Source: Muribaculaceae bacterium Isolate-110 (HZI)
Lineage (GTDB): Bacteria; Bacteroidota; Bacteroidia; Bacteroidales; Muribaculaceae
Assembly (NCBI GenBank): GCA_003762875.1
Contig: RIBL01000014.1
Location: 18,981 to 82,980, forward strand
Direction of reading: 5' to 3'
DNA length: 64,000 nt
Below, one piece after another: positions 17,330-26,822 of this stretch. The notes below the pieces were generated by a model that had not been told where the DNA came from, ran no database searches, and worked only from the letters and a program-made list of their open reading frames with translations. Each line of letters starts with the position of its first letter. Within the stretch, counting starts at the first letter, position 1. Made by a program: the position numbers and the translations under genes.

Positions 17330-19021
17330 ATGATGAAAAAAAATTACCGTCTCGCGCTCCTCAGCCTCGCGATGGCAGCTTTCACGAGCTCATCAGCAGC
17401 CGAATACGTTTCAGAAGTATGGTGCCCCGATCTGGGCAACGGCAAATACATGAACCCCATCATTGACGCCGACTATTCCGACCCTGACGTAGTGCGCGTA
17501 GGCGATGATTATTACATGACTGCATCGAGCTTCTCCGACATCCCCGGACTCCCCGTGCTCCACTCCAAAGACCTCGTAAACTGGACCATAATCGGCCACG
17601 CCATCGAAGTTATGCCCGACTATGCCAAATTTGCCACCCCCAACCACGGCAACGCCGTCTGGGCTCCGGCCATACGCTATCACAACGGAGAGTTTTACAT
17701 CTACTACGGCGACCCCGACCTGGGCATCTTCATGACCAAGACCAAAAATCCCGCCGGTCCGTGGGAACCCCTCGTGCTCGTCTATCCCACCAAAGGCGTC
17801 ATCGACCCCTGCCCCTTCTGGGACGAGGACGGCAAAGCCTATCTGGCCCACGGATATGCAGGCAGCCGCGCAGGTGTCAAGAGCATCATCGGCATGATCG
17901 AAATGACACCCGACGGCAAGTCGACCATCGGACAAGACCGCGTGATATATGACGGACACCTCGAGAACGAGACCATCGAAGGCGCGAAGATGTACAAGCG
18001 CGGCGACTGGTATTACATCTTCTCACCCGCCGGAGGCGTGTCCACCGGCTGGCAGGAAGTGCTCCGCTCCAAAAATCCCTGGGGCCCCTATGAAGTGCGC
18101 AACGTCATGGAGCAGGGCGACACCGACATGAACGGCCCCCACCAGGGCGCATGGATCGACACCCCCGACGGTAAAGAGCACTGGTTCATACACTTCCAGG
18201 ACAAAGGCCCATACGGACGCGTAGTCAACCTCGAGCCCATGACATGGCTTGAAAACGGCTGGCCCGTAATCGGCGTCGACCCCGACGGTGACGAGCGCGG
18301 CGTGCCCGTACGCACCTACAAGAAACCCAACGTAGGCAAGACCTATCCCAAGCAGACACCCCAGGAGAGCGACGAGTTTGACTCCATTGAGCTGGGCAAA
18401 CAGTGGCAGTGGAAGGACAACCCCTCGGCACTCTGGTATCACTGCGACGCCCGTGCCTCCAAGCTCCGCCTCTTCTCCAACCTCCAGCCCGAAGGCACCA
18501 CTCTCTATGACCTCCCCAACCTCCTGCTTCAGAAATATCCCGCCCGCGACTTCACAGCCACAGCCAAAGTGCAGTTCTTCCCCCGCAAGAAAGACGGCAA
18601 AATCATGGCCGGCGAGCGCGCAGGCATCGTAGCCATGGGCTACAACTTCGGAGCCCTCGCCCTCGAGAGCCGTGAGGACGGCATCTATCTCGTGCAGACC
18701 GACTGCTACAAAGCCAACAAGGGCGGCAAGGAGACCGAGGTCGAAGCCATCAAGCTCGCCGACGGCGACAAGGAGATGTATCTGCGCATGCGTCTCGACT
18801 ACACCGGCACCAAGAAACCCACCCAGAAGCCCGACTACAAGGCCGAGGCAACATTCTTCTACAGCCTCGACGGCAAGAAGTTCACCAAGGTAGGCCGCCC
18901 CGTCAAGGTGGACGTAGGCCACTGGATCGGTGCGAAATTCGGCCTCTTCTGCTCGCGCGACTGGCAGAGCAACGACAGCGGATGGCTTGACATCGACTGG
19001 TTTCGCGTGACAAAGAAATAA
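17330..19021 (+). CDS. GH43 glycoside hydrolase (arabinofuranosidase/xylosidase type)
   Basis: This 563-residue secreted enzyme has a signal peptide (ends near FTSSSA), a five-bladed propeller (about residues 40-320) and a C-terminal concanavalin-like beta-sandwich (about 345-560; EFDSIELGKQWQW). The three catalytic acids of GH43 are visible: base Asp51 in SDPDVVRVGDDYY, pKa-modulating Asp159 in GVIDPCPFW and acid Glu217 in IEGAKMYKRGDWYY. The architecture (GH43 plus a GH43 C2-like domain) is typical of side-chain enzymes acting on xylan or pectic arabinan and galactan. In this pectin block it probably removes arabinose or xylose decorations. The start is ATG 17330; ATG 17333 is equally possible. 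It opens the run to the uxa genes. Confidence 0.92.
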   Translation: MMKKNYRLALLSLAMAAFTSSSAAEYVSEVWCPDLGNGKYMNPIIDADYSDPDVVRVGDDYYMTASSFSDIPGLPVLHSKDLVNWTIIGHAIEVMPDYAKFATPNHGNAVWAPAIRYHNGEFYIYYGDPDLGIFMTKTKNPAGPWEPLVLVYPTKGVIDPCPFWDEDGKAYLAHGYAGSRAGVKSIIGMIEMTPDGKSTIGQDRVIYDGHLENETIEGAKMYKRGDWYYIFSPAGGVSTGWQEVLRSKNPWGPYEVRNVMEQGDTDMNGPHQGAWIDTPDGKEHWFIHFQDKGPYGRVVNLEPMTWLENGWPVIGVDPDGDERGVPVRTYKKPNVGKTYPKQTPQESDEFDSIELGKQWQWKDNPSALWYHCDARASKLRLFSNLQPEGTTLYDLPNLLLQKYPARDFTATAKVQFFPRKKDGKIMAGERAGIVAMGYNFGALALESREDGIYLVQTDCYKANKGGKETEVEAIKLADGDKEMYLRMRLDYTGTKKPTQKPDYKAEATFFYSLDGKKFTKVGRPVKVDVGHWIGAKFGLFCSRDWQSNDSGWLDIDWFRVTKK

Positions 19022-19080
19022 TCATCAATCATCTCTCCTCACCTTTTTTTCAATAATACGAAAGGCAACCTTTACTGACT

Positions 19081-20055
19081 ATGAAGCTGAAACTCACAGC
19101 CCTTATAGCCGTCATGCTGCTCGGATGTCTCGGCATGCGCGCGGCCGACAACAAATGGAAACACGACATCTACGTAGCCCAGGACGGCTCGGGCGACTAC
19201 AAAACCATAACCGAAGCCCTCGAAGGGATACGCGCCTATATGGAATATGTGGTCACCGTGCATATAGCCGACGGTGTGTACAAGGAGAAAGTAGTGATAC
19301 CCTCGTGGCTTAAAAACGTCGTCTTTGAAGGAAAGAGCACCCAAGGCACAGTCATCACCTTTGACCACCACGCCAACATCGACAAGATGGGCACTTTCCG
19401 CACCTACACGGTCAGGGTCGACGCCTCCGACGTGACATTCCGCAACCTCACCATCGAAAACAACGCCCCCAAGCTGGGACAGGCAGTGGCCCTGCACACC
19501 GAAGGTGACCGTCTGCACTTCATCAACTGCCGTCTGCTCGGCAATCAGGACACCCTCTTCACCGGCGGCAAGGACACCCGCCTGCTCTTTGACGGATGCT
19601 ACATCGAAGGCACCACCGACTTCATCTTCGGCCCTGCGACAGCCTACTTCAGAGAGTGCACCATCCACGCCAAGAGCAACAGCTACATCACGGCCGCATC
19701 CACACCCGAGGATGTAAAGGTGGGCTACGTGTTCGACCGATGCACACTCACAGCCGCTCCCGAAGCCACCAAGGTCTATCTCGGACGGCCCTGGCGTCCG
19801 TATGCCCACACAGTGTTTATCAACTGTGAGATGGGTAGCCACATAGTCCCCGCCGGATGGCACAACTGGAAAGACCCTGCCAACGAGACCACGGCCCGCT
19901 ATGGCGAATATGGCTCGACAGGACCCGGTGCGAAACAGGCCTCACGTGTAGGCTGGGCCAAAAATCCCTCGGCCGCCGAGGTGGCCGAGCTCCTCGACCT
20001 CGGCAAAGTCTTCAGCCACTCATCATCGTGGACCCCGGCAGACCAACAACATTAA
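19081..20055 (+). CDS. Pectin methylesterase, family CE8
   Basis: This 324-residue protein removes methyl esters from homogalacturonan, opening it to hydrolases and lyases. A signal peptide (MKLKLTALIAVMLLGCLGMRA) is followed by a right-handed beta helix. The CE8 motifs are complete: GQAVAL (Gln134), GNQDTLF (acid/base Asp157), EGTTDFIFG (nucleophile Asp180) and YLGRPWRP (Arg236). LLGC at residues 13-16 could be a lipobox, so surface anchoring is possible. It lies 59 bases after GH43 and 33 bases before uxaB in one apparent operon, which directly links extracellular pectin attack to galacturonate use. Confidence 0.95.
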   Translation: MKLKLTALIAVMLLGCLGMRAADNKWKHDIYVAQDGSGDYKTITEALEGIRAYMEYVVTVHIADGVYKEKVVIPSWLKNVVFEGKSTQGTVITFDHHANIDKMGTFRTYTVRVDASDVTFRNLTIENNAPKLGQAVALHTEGDRLHFINCRLLGNQDTLFTGGKDTRLLFDGCYIEGTTDFIFGPATAYFRECTIHAKSNSYITAASTPEDVKVGYVFDRCTLTAAPEATKVYLGRPWRPYAHTVFINCEMGSHIVPAGWHNWKDPANETTARYGEYGSTGPGAKQASRVGWAKNPSAAEVAELLDLGKVFSHSSSWTPADQQH

Positions 20056-20088
20056 GACAACAATAATAAACAATCTATACCTATAACA

Positions 20089-21570
20089 ATGAAAGCTTTA
20101 AACAAATTGACAGCCCCCAAGGCAGTCGCACCCGAGAGAATCATTCAGTTTGGTGAAGGCAACTTCCTTCGCGCTTTTGTCGACTGGATTATCAAAAACA
20201 TGAACGACAAGACCGACTTCAACTCATCGGTAGTCGTAGTGCAGGGCACACCCGATGCCTTCGTGATGCAGCTTCTCCAGGGTCAGGACTGTCTCTACCA
20301 CGTGAACCTCCAGGGCCGTCTCGACGGCGAGGTTGTCAATTCTTTCACCCGTGTTGACGTCATCAGCCGCGGCCTCAGCCCCTTCACCCAGACCGACGCT
20401 TTCTTCGCACTGGCCGACCAGCCCGAGATGCGCTTCGTAATCTCCAACACCACCGAGGCAGGTATCGCCTATGACGACACCTGCAAGCTCTCCGACCGTC
20501 CCGCCGCCTCATATCCCGGCAAGCTCACCCAGCTCCTCTACCGCCGCTACAAGACATTCAACGGCGCACCCGACAAGGGCTTCATCATCATGCCCTGCGA
20601 GCTCATATTTGAGAACGGACACCACCTCAAGGAAATCATCAACAAGTACATCGAGCTCTGGAAAGAAGACCTCGCAGCCGACTATGAGGGCTTCAAGACA
20701 TGGTTCAACACCTACTGCTACGTATGCGCCACCCTCGTTGACCGCATCGTGCCCGGATTCCCCCGCAAGGAGATTGCCGAAATCCAGGAAAAACTCGGCT
20801 ACAAGGACAACATCGTAGTGCAGGGCGAAGCTTTCCACCTCTGGGTTATCGAGCGCGCGTCCAACATGACTCTCGAGCAGCTCCGCGCCGAATTCCCCGC
20901 CGAGAAGGCCGGCCTCCAGGTGCTCATCACCGACTCCGAGGCTCCCTACCACGAACGTAAGGTGACCCTGCTCAACGGCCCGCACACAGTGCTCTCGCCC
21001 GTAGCATTCCTCAGCGGCGTCAACATCGTGCGCGACGCATGCAACCACCCCGTGCTCGGCAAGTATATCCACAAGGTGCAGTTTGACGAGCTCATGCAGA
21101 CCCTCAACCTCCCCATGGAAGAGCTTCAGAAGTTTGGTGCCGACGTGCTCGAGCGTTTCAACAACCCCTACGTCGACCACCAGGTGACCTCGATCATGCT
21201 CAACTCCTTCCCCAAATACCAGACCCGCGACCTGCCCGGCCTCAAGGTATATCTCGAGCGCAAGGGCGAGCTCCCCAAGGGTCTCGTGCTCGGCCTCGCA
21301 GCCCTCATCACCTACTACAAGGGCGGCAAGCGTGAGGACGGCACCGAAATCAAGCCCCAGGACGACCAGAAGATCATGGATCTCCTCACCGAGCTCTGGG
21401 CCACAGGCGACACCCGCAAGGTAGCCGAAGGCGTTCTCGCCGCCAAAGACCTCATCTGGGGCGAACACGGCGACCTCAACACCATCCCCGGCCTCACCGA
21501 CCTCGTTGTCGAGTATCTCGACAAGATCCAGGCCAAGGGCATGCTCGAGACCGTCAAGGAAATCATCTAA
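20089..21570 (+). CDS. uxaB: Tagaturonate reductase (altronate oxidoreductase)
   Basis: UxaB reduces tagaturonate to altronate with NADH, the second cytosolic step of galacturonate breakdown. The 493-residue protein has the mannitol-dehydrogenase-superfamily layout: an N-terminal Rossmann segment with IIQFGEGNFLRAFVDW (about residues 18-33) and a C-terminal helical domain with KVTLLNGPHTVLSPVAFLSG and the FNNPYVDHQV block. Length and motifs match UxaB rather than fructuronate reductase UxaD/UxuB, though the two families are close. It lies between the CE8 esterase and altronate dehydratase. A palindromic repeat separates it from uxaA. Confidence 0.93.
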   Translation: MKALNKLTAPKAVAPERIIQFGEGNFLRAFVDWIIKNMNDKTDFNSSVVVVQGTPDAFVMQLLQGQDCLYHVNLQGRLDGEVVNSFTRVDVISRGLSPFTQTDAFFALADQPEMRFVISNTTEAGIAYDDTCKLSDRPAASYPGKLTQLLYRRYKTFNGAPDKGFIIMPCELIFENGHHLKEIINKYIELWKEDLAADYEGFKTWFNTYCYVCATLVDRIVPGFPRKEIAEIQEKLGYKDNIVVQGEAFHLWVIERASNMTLEQLRAEFPAEKAGLQVLITDSEAPYHERKVTLLNGPHTVLSPVAFLSGVNIVRDACNHPVLGKYIHKVQFDELMQTLNLPMEELQKFGADVLERFNNPYVDHQVTSIMLNSFPKYQTRDLPGLKVYLERKGELPKGLVLGLAALITYYKGGKREDGTEIKPQDDQKIMDLLTELWATGDTRKVAEGVLAAKDLIWGEHGDLNTIPGLTDLVVEYLDKIQAKGMLETVKEII

Positions 21571-21596
21571 ATTTTGTTTTCGCGAGCGAAGACAAA

Positions 21597-21703
21597 AGGT
21601 TATAAGGTTATGGGGTTATAAGGTTAGGAAGTGTCAGTCTGTGACATCCGATTTTCCCCCACCTCTGCTATCCCTGACCTTATAACCTCATAACTTTATA
21701 ATC
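21597..21703. repeat. Palindrome, GGTTATGAGGTTATAAGG family
   Basis: Direct and inverted copies of GGTTATAAGG flank about 45 bases: GGTTATAAGGTTATGGGG on the left and CCTTATAACCTCATAAC on the right. Related single units occur at 34877-34895, 35030-35060 and 39416-39443. It lies between uxaB and uxaA and may set their relative expression. Confidence 0.7.
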
Positions 21704-21726
21704 TTTTTAAGCCCAGCTTAAAACTC

Positions 21727-23241
21727 ATGAAGGATTTTCTCAAAATCAATCCCGCCGACAATGTGGCCGTAGCCATCAACCCTCTGGCCGAGGGCACTGT
21801 GGTCAGCGTCGAAGGCGCGGGCGACATCACGCTCGTAAGCGACATTCCTGCGGGTCATAAATTTGCCCTGCGCGACATCGCCGAGGGCGAAAACGTCATC
21901 AAATACGGATTTCCCATCGGTCACGCGCGCCACGCCGTAGCCAAGGGCCATTTCCTCGACCATAACGACATCAAGACCAACCTCGAGGGTCAGCTCGACT
22001 ACTCCGACATAGCCATCAACAGCCACGACTGCCCCGCCCCCGGCTCGGCTCTCAAAGGCAAGGAAGCGACATTTCGCGGCTATGTGCGTCCCGACGGACA
22101 GGTAGGCATCCGCAACGAGCTCTGGGTCATCCCCACAGTGGGATGCGTAAACGGCATCGTCAAGCAGATAGTGGACCGCGTCAACGCCGAGACCGGAGCC
22201 GAGGGTGTCGACGGCATCTTCGGATTTCCCCACAACTATGGCTGCTCGCAGCTCGGTGACGACCATGAAAACACCAAGAAGATACTCCGCGACATGGTGC
22301 TCCACCCCAATGCGGGCGGCATACTCGTGGTAGGCCTCGGATGTGAGAACAACCAGCCCAAGATATTCGAGGAATTCTGCGGCGACTATGACCGCGACCG
22401 CGTGAAATTCATGGTGTGTCAGGAAGTCGAGGGCGACGAAGTGGAGACCGGCGTGAAAATGCTCACCGCCCTCTACGAGCAAGCCCGCAAATGCGAGCGC
22501 ACCGAAGTGCCCGCCTCCAAGCTGCGCATCGGCCTCAAGTGTGGCGGCTCCGACGGCTTCTCGGGCATCACAGCCAACCCGCTGCTGGGCGAGTTTTCCG
22601 ACTGGCTCTGTGACGTCGAAGGCGGCACCACCGTACTCACCGAAGTGCCCGAAATGTTTGGCGCGGAGACCATCCTCATGAAGCGTTGCGCCTCTGACGC
22701 CCTGCTCGGACAGACCGTATCGCTCATCAACAACTTCAAGCAATACTTCCTTAGCCACGGCGAGCCCGTAGGCGAGAATCCCTCGCCCGGCAACAAGGCC
22801 GGCGGCATCTCCACACTCGAGGAGAAAGCCCTCGGCTGCACCCAGAAGTCGGGCAAGAGCCCAGTATTCGGCGTCATGGAGTATGGCGAGCGCATCAGCG
22901 AGCACGGCCTCAACCTGCTCTCGGCCCCCGGCAACGACCTCGTGGCCTCGACAGCACTGGCTGCCGCTGGCTGTCAGATGGTGCTCTTCACCACCGGCCG
23001 CGGCACACCCTTCGGCACTTTTGTCCCCACGATGAAAATATCCACCAACTCGGGCCTCGCACAGCGCAAACCCACTTGGATTGACTTCAACGCCGGACGC
23101 CTTGTCGAAGACCAGTCAATGGAGCAGGTAGTAAGCGAGTTTATCGACTATGTGCTCAGCGTAGCCAACGGCGAGCAGGTCAACTCGGAGAAAGCCGGCA
23201 TACACGAAATCGCCATCTTCAAAAACGGCGTGACACTCTAA
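21727..23241 (+). CDS. uxaA: Altronate dehydratase
   Basis: UxaA dehydrates altronate to 2-keto-3-deoxygluconate in the cytosol. The 504-residue protein has a small N-terminal SAF-type domain (about residues 1-90; GHKFALRDIAEGENVIKYGFPIG) and a large C-terminal domain with GYVRPDGQVGIRNELWVIPTVGC, FPHNYGCSQLGDDHE, LKCGGSDGFSGITANP and TGRGTPFGTFVPTMKISTN, all characteristic of UxaA/GarD enzymes, which depend on divalent metal. Length is normal. It lies between uxaB and uxaC, as expected for a galacturonate operon. Confidence 0.96.
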   Translation: MKDFLKINPADNVAVAINPLAEGTVVSVEGAGDITLVSDIPAGHKFALRDIAEGENVIKYGFPIGHARHAVAKGHFLDHNDIKTNLEGQLDYSDIAINSHDCPAPGSALKGKEATFRGYVRPDGQVGIRNELWVIPTVGCVNGIVKQIVDRVNAETGAEGVDGIFGFPHNYGCSQLGDDHENTKKILRDMVLHPNAGGILVVGLGCENNQPKIFEEFCGDYDRDRVKFMVCQEVEGDEVETGVKMLTALYEQARKCERTEVPASKLRIGLKCGGSDGFSGITANPLLGEFSDWLCDVEGGTTVLTEVPEMFGAETILMKRCASDALLGQTVSLINNFKQYFLSHGEPVGENPSPGNKAGGISTLEEKALGCTQKSGKSPVFGVMEYGERISEHGLNLLSAPGNDLVASTALAAAGCQMVLFTTGRGTPFGTFVPTMKISTNSGLAQRKPTWIDFNAGRLVEDQSMEQVVSEFIDYVLSVANGEQVNSEKAGIHEIAIFKNGVTL

Positions 23242-23319
23242 GAGAGAGTGTGTGTTCAATCCCCCCAATCTAAAAAAATAACACCAACATTACTAATTTT
23301 TCATAATTCCACAATTATT

Positions 23320-24735
23320 ATGAAACCATTCATGGACGAAAACTTCCTGCTGCAGACCGAGACTGCACAGAAACTATATCACGAGCATGCGGCCAAGATG
23401 CCCATCATCGACTATCACTGCCACCTCATCCCCAAGATGGTGGCCGACGACCACCGCTTCAAGTCAATCACCGAGATATGGCTTGGCGGAGACCACTACA
23501 AGTGGCGCGCCATGCGCTCCAACGGTGTGGAGGAGCGTTTCTGCACAGGCACTGACACCACCGACTGGGAAAAATTCCAGAAGTGGGCCGAGACCGTACC
23601 CTACACCTTCCGCAACCCCCTCTACCACTGGACACACCTCGAGCTCAAGACAGCCTTCGGCATCGACAAGCTGCTCAACCCCGAGACCGCACGCGAAATC
23701 TTTGAAGCCTGCAATGACAAGCTGCTCAACGACCCCTCGATGACCGCACGTGGCCTCATGCGCCGCTACAACGTCGAGACCGTCTGCACCACCGACGACC
23801 CCGTTGACTCGCTCGAATATCACAAGGCCGTGCGCGACAGCGGCTTTGAAATCAAGATGCTCCCCACCTGGCGTCCCGACAAGGCCATGGCCGTCGAGGT
23901 GCCCGCCGAGTTCCGCGCCTATGTCGAGAAACTCGCCGAAATGTCGGGTGTGACCATCAATAAGTTCAGCGACATGATCGACGCCCTTCAGAAGCGTCAC
24001 GACTTCTTCGAGGAAATGGGCTGCCGCCTCTCCGACCACGGCATCGAAGAGTTCTATGCCGCCGACTACACCGACGCCGAGATTGAGGAAATCTTTAACA
24101 AAGTGTATGGAGGCAAAGAGCTCACAGCCGAGGAAATCAACAAGTTCAAGAGCGCGATGATGATTATCTTCGGCGAGATGGACTACGAGTCGGGCTGGAC
24201 ACAGCAGTTCCACTACGGAGCCATCCGCAACAACAACACCAAGATGTTCAAGCTCCTTGGCCCCGACACCGGCTTCGACTCCATCGGCGAGTTTACCACA
24301 GCCAAGACCTGCGCCAAGTATCTCGACAAGCTCAACACCCGCGGCAAGCTCACCAAGACCATCCTCTACAACCTCAACCCCAGTGCCAACGAAGTCATCG
24401 CCACTATGCTCGGTAACTTCCAGGACGGCAGCGTAGCCGGCAAGATACAGTTTGGCTCAGGATGGTGGTTCCTCGACCAGAAAGACGGCATGCAGAAACA
24501 GATGAACGCCCTGTCGTTGCTGGGTCTGCTCAGCCGCTTCGTAGGCATGCTCACCGACTCGCGCTCATTCCTCTCCTACCCTCGTCACGAATACTTCCGC
24601 CGCACACTCTGCAACCTCGTAGGCAACGACATCGAGAACGGAGAGATTCCCTACACCGGCTATGAAGAGCAGCGCGTCAACCAGATGATCGAAGACATCT
24701 GCTACAACAATGCCAAAAACTATTTCAAATTCTAA
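23320..24735 (+). CDS. uxaC: Uronate isomerase
   Basis: UxaC isomerises galacturonate to tagaturonate (and glucuronate to fructuronate), the first intracellular step. The 471-residue protein belongs to the amidohydrolase superfamily: DYHCHL near the N-terminus provides the metal-binding HxH (His33, His35), and RRYNVETVCTTDDP, GSGWWFLDQKDGM and YPRHEYFRRTLC are typical blocks. ATG 23320 gives MKPFMDENFLL, the usual start; an in-frame extension to 23248 adds a Pro/Ser-rich leader not expected in this family. The next gene follows after 3 bases. Confidence 0.96.
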   Translation: MKPFMDENFLLQTETAQKLYHEHAAKMPIIDYHCHLIPKMVADDHRFKSITEIWLGGDHYKWRAMRSNGVEERFCTGTDTTDWEKFQKWAETVPYTFRNPLYHWTHLELKTAFGIDKLLNPETAREIFEACNDKLLNDPSMTARGLMRRYNVETVCTTDDPVDSLEYHKAVRDSGFEIKMLPTWRPDKAMAVEVPAEFRAYVEKLAEMSGVTINKFSDMIDALQKRHDFFEEMGCRLSDHGIEEFYAADYTDAEIEEIFNKVYGGKELTAEEINKFKSAMMIIFGEMDYESGWTQQFHYGAIRNNNTKMFKLLGPDTGFDSIGEFTTAKTCAKYLDKLNTRGKLTKTILYNLNPSANEVIATMLGNFQDGSVAGKIQFGSGWWFLDQKDGMQKQMNALSLLGLLSRFVGMLTDSRSFLSYPRHEYFRRTLCNLVGNDIENGEIPYTGYEEQRVNQMIEDICYNNAKNYFKF

Positions 24736-24738
24736 CAT

Positions 24739-26238
24739 ATGGCATCAGCAACCTCACCCCTCGCAGCGGCCAATCAGAAGATGACCAACTTCCGTTGGAC
24801 CATCTGTGCCCTGCTCTTCCTTGCCACAACCGTCAACTACATGGACCGTCAGGTGCTCTCGCTCACCTGGAAAGAGTTCATCGCTCCTGAATTTCACTGG
24901 ACCGACACCAACTACGGTCTGATCACAGCCGTCTTCTCCATCGTCTATGCCGTGGCCAACCTCCTGGCAGGCCGCTTCATCGACTGGATGGGCACCAAGA
25001 AAGGCTACCTCTGGGCCATCGGCGTATGGTCGGCCGGCGCGTGTCTCCACGCAGTCTGCGGCGTAGCCACCGAATGGACCCTCGGCATCCACGACGCCGC
25101 CGGTCTGGTCAAAGCCACAGGTGACGTGGCCATGACCATCGCCACCGTATCGGTCTACTTCTTCCTTGCGGCCCGCACCATCCTCGCTCTCGGCGAGGCC
25201 GGTAACTTCCCCGCCGCCATCAAGGTGACAGCCGAATACTTCCCCAAGCGCGACCGCGCCTATGCAACCTCAATCTTCAACGCCGGCTCGGCCGTGGGCG
25301 CGCTCATCGCACCCTTCACCATCGGTCCGCTCGCTATGTTCTTCAAGAGCATCGGATGGGGCAACGGATGGGAGATGGCCTTCATCATCATCGGTGCACT
25401 CGGCTTCATCTGGATGGGATTCTGGATTTTCCTCTACACCAAACCCGCTGAAAGCAGCCACGTCAACGCAGCCGAACTCGCCTATATCGAGCAGGACAAC
25501 CACGCCGACGAGACCGCCCGCGAGAAAGCCGTGACCGAGGACAGCGACACCGCCACAATCCCCTTCATCAAGTGCTTCAAGTATCCCCAGACATGGGCCG
25601 TATTCTTCGGCAAATTCCTCACCGACGGTGTGTGGTGGTTCTTCCTCTTCTGGACACCCGCCTACATCACCGACGTGTTCAAGCTCTCCACCTCGTCGGG
25701 CGAAGGCATGCTGATGATCTTCGTGCTCTATCTCATCACAATGCTCTCCATCTATGGCGGCAAGCTCCCGACCATATTCATCGACCGCGCGGCAGCCAAG
25801 GGCCTCAACATCGACCCCTACGCAGCACGCATGCGCGCCATGCTCATCTTTGCAGTGTTCCCCCTGCTGGCCCTCCTCGCCCAGCCCCTCAGCTCGCTAT
25901 CGCCCTGGCTCCCCATCATCATCATCGGTATAGCCGGAGCCGCCCACCAGTCATGGAGTGCCAACATCTACTCGGTCGTAGGTGACATGTTCCCCAAGTC
26001 GACCATCGCCACCATCATCGGCATCGGCGGCATGGCCGGAGGTCTCGGATCATTCCTCATCAACTACTGCTCAGGCATCCTCTTTGACTATGCTGCCCAG
26101 AGCAACATGTCATTCATGAGCTTCCAGGGCAAGCCCGCAGGCTACTTCATCGTATTCTGCATCTGCGGCGTAGCCTATCTCGTAGGATGGCTCATCATGA
26201 AGGTGCTCGTGCCCCGCTACAAGCAGGTAATCCCCTAA
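24739..26238 (+). CDS. MFS hexuronate transporter (ExuT-like)
   Basis: This 499-residue inner-membrane carrier of the major facilitator superfamily has about 12 hydrophobic segments and the anion:cation symporter/hexuronate motif TVNYMDRQVLSL in the first helix, followed by GRFIDWMGTKKGY, the loop 2-3 signature. It probably imports galacturonate or glucuronate by proton symport. It starts 3 bases after uxaC, so coupling is likely. It ends directly against a MITE-like element. Specificity is inferred from the neighbouring uxaABC genes. Confidence 0.9.
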   Translation: MASATSPLAAANQKMTNFRWTICALLFLATTVNYMDRQVLSLTWKEFIAPEFHWTDTNYGLITAVFSIVYAVANLLAGRFIDWMGTKKGYLWAIGVWSAGACLHAVCGVATEWTLGIHDAAGLVKATGDVAMTIATVSVYFFLAARTILALGEAGNFPAAIKVTAEYFPKRDRAYATSIFNAGSAVGALIAPFTIGPLAMFFKSIGWGNGWEMAFIIIGALGFIWMGFWIFLYTKPAESSHVNAAELAYIEQDNHADETAREKAVTEDSDTATIPFIKCFKYPQTWAVFFGKFLTDGVWWFFLFWTPAYITDVFKLSTSSGEGMLMIFVLYLITMLSIYGGKLPTIFIDRAAAKGLNIDPYAARMRAMLIFAVFPLLALLAQPLSSLSPWLPIIIIGIAGAAHQSWSANIYSVVGDMFPKSTIATIIGIGGMAGGLGSFLINYCSGILFDYAAQSNMSFMSFQGKPAGYFIVFCICGVAYLVGWLIMKVLVPRYKQVIP

Positions 26239-26574
26239 GAGGTTGTTTAAAAACAAATGTGAAAGCCGGAGTCCATTCTCTTGAGATGGATTTTGGGATG
26301 AATTGAAGGAGCAATGCTGTAGCATTGTGACTGAAATTCAGCACGAAATACATCCAAGAGAATGGATGCAAACAAGCATTTTTTATAACTTCAATAAAGC
26401 AATTTTAATGTATAATAATGTTAATATAAGTTACTATCGCCTGCATGGATGTCTTTTTGGCTCCCCTGTCCCTAATCTTCAGTCACCATGCTACAGCATG
26501 GCTCCTTCAGATTATGAACAGGTTAGCTCAAAAATACATCCACTCCGGCTTCACATTTGTTATTAAACAACCTC
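26239..26574. mobile_element. MITE-like 336-bp element with nested palindromes
   Basis: Terminal inverted repeats of about 33 bases (GAGGTTGTTTAAAAACAAAT on the left; tip complement ATTTGTTATTAAACAACCTC on the right) enclose two internal hairpins (CAATGCTGTAGCATTG and CATGCTACAGCATG). These hairpins also pair with each other as a second inverted repeat. The element starts at the base after the transporter stop. No transposase is encoded; an 87-codon frame inside is not convincing. Related sequences are at 14188-14338, 16956-16987 and 29568-29607. Confidence 0.75.
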
Positions 26575-26610
26575 TAAACCTCTGAGAAGACACCACAAAG
26601 TCTCTTAAAT

Positions 26611-26665
26611 ATCACGACAGGAGTACAGGAGTAAGATTTCATCCTCTCTGTACTCCTGTCACGAT
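26611..26665. repeat. Intergenic palindrome, GACAGGAGT family, copy 3
   Basis: Arms CGACAGGAGTACAGGAG and CTCTGTACTCCTGTC pair around a short loop. It lies downstream of the MITE-like element in the 584-base gap before the ferredoxin gene. Confidence 0.8.
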
Positions 26666-26737
26666 TTTATTAACCGCATTAAGAGACAGTGCCACTCTTA
26701 ATTTTTCAAACTTTTGTATTTTTGTACCGCATAAAAA

Positions 26738-26769
26738 TTTTGACGATTGAGGGAAAAGCATTACCTTTG
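26738..26769 (+). promoter_or_regulatory. Complete Bacteroidota promoter for the ferredoxin gene
   Basis: TTTTG (26738-26742), 19 bases, then TACCTTTG (26762-26769) matches the -33/-7 consensus in both boxes and spacing. The ATG follows 53 bases later. It is one of the two best-formed promoters in the window. Confidence 0.75.
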
Positions 26770-26822
26770 TCGGACAATTCAACAATAACGAAGTTTTTTA
26801 TCCATCTTAATCCTACTAAACA

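Noticed and set aside
23248..23319. Longer N-terminus for uronate isomerase
   Set aside because: The extension is not expected in UxaC; ATG 23320 gives the usual start and length.
26303..26566. 87-codon frame inside the 26239-26574 element
   Set aside because: It runs through the element's palindromes, has no recognisable domain and is best explained as non-coding repeat DNA.
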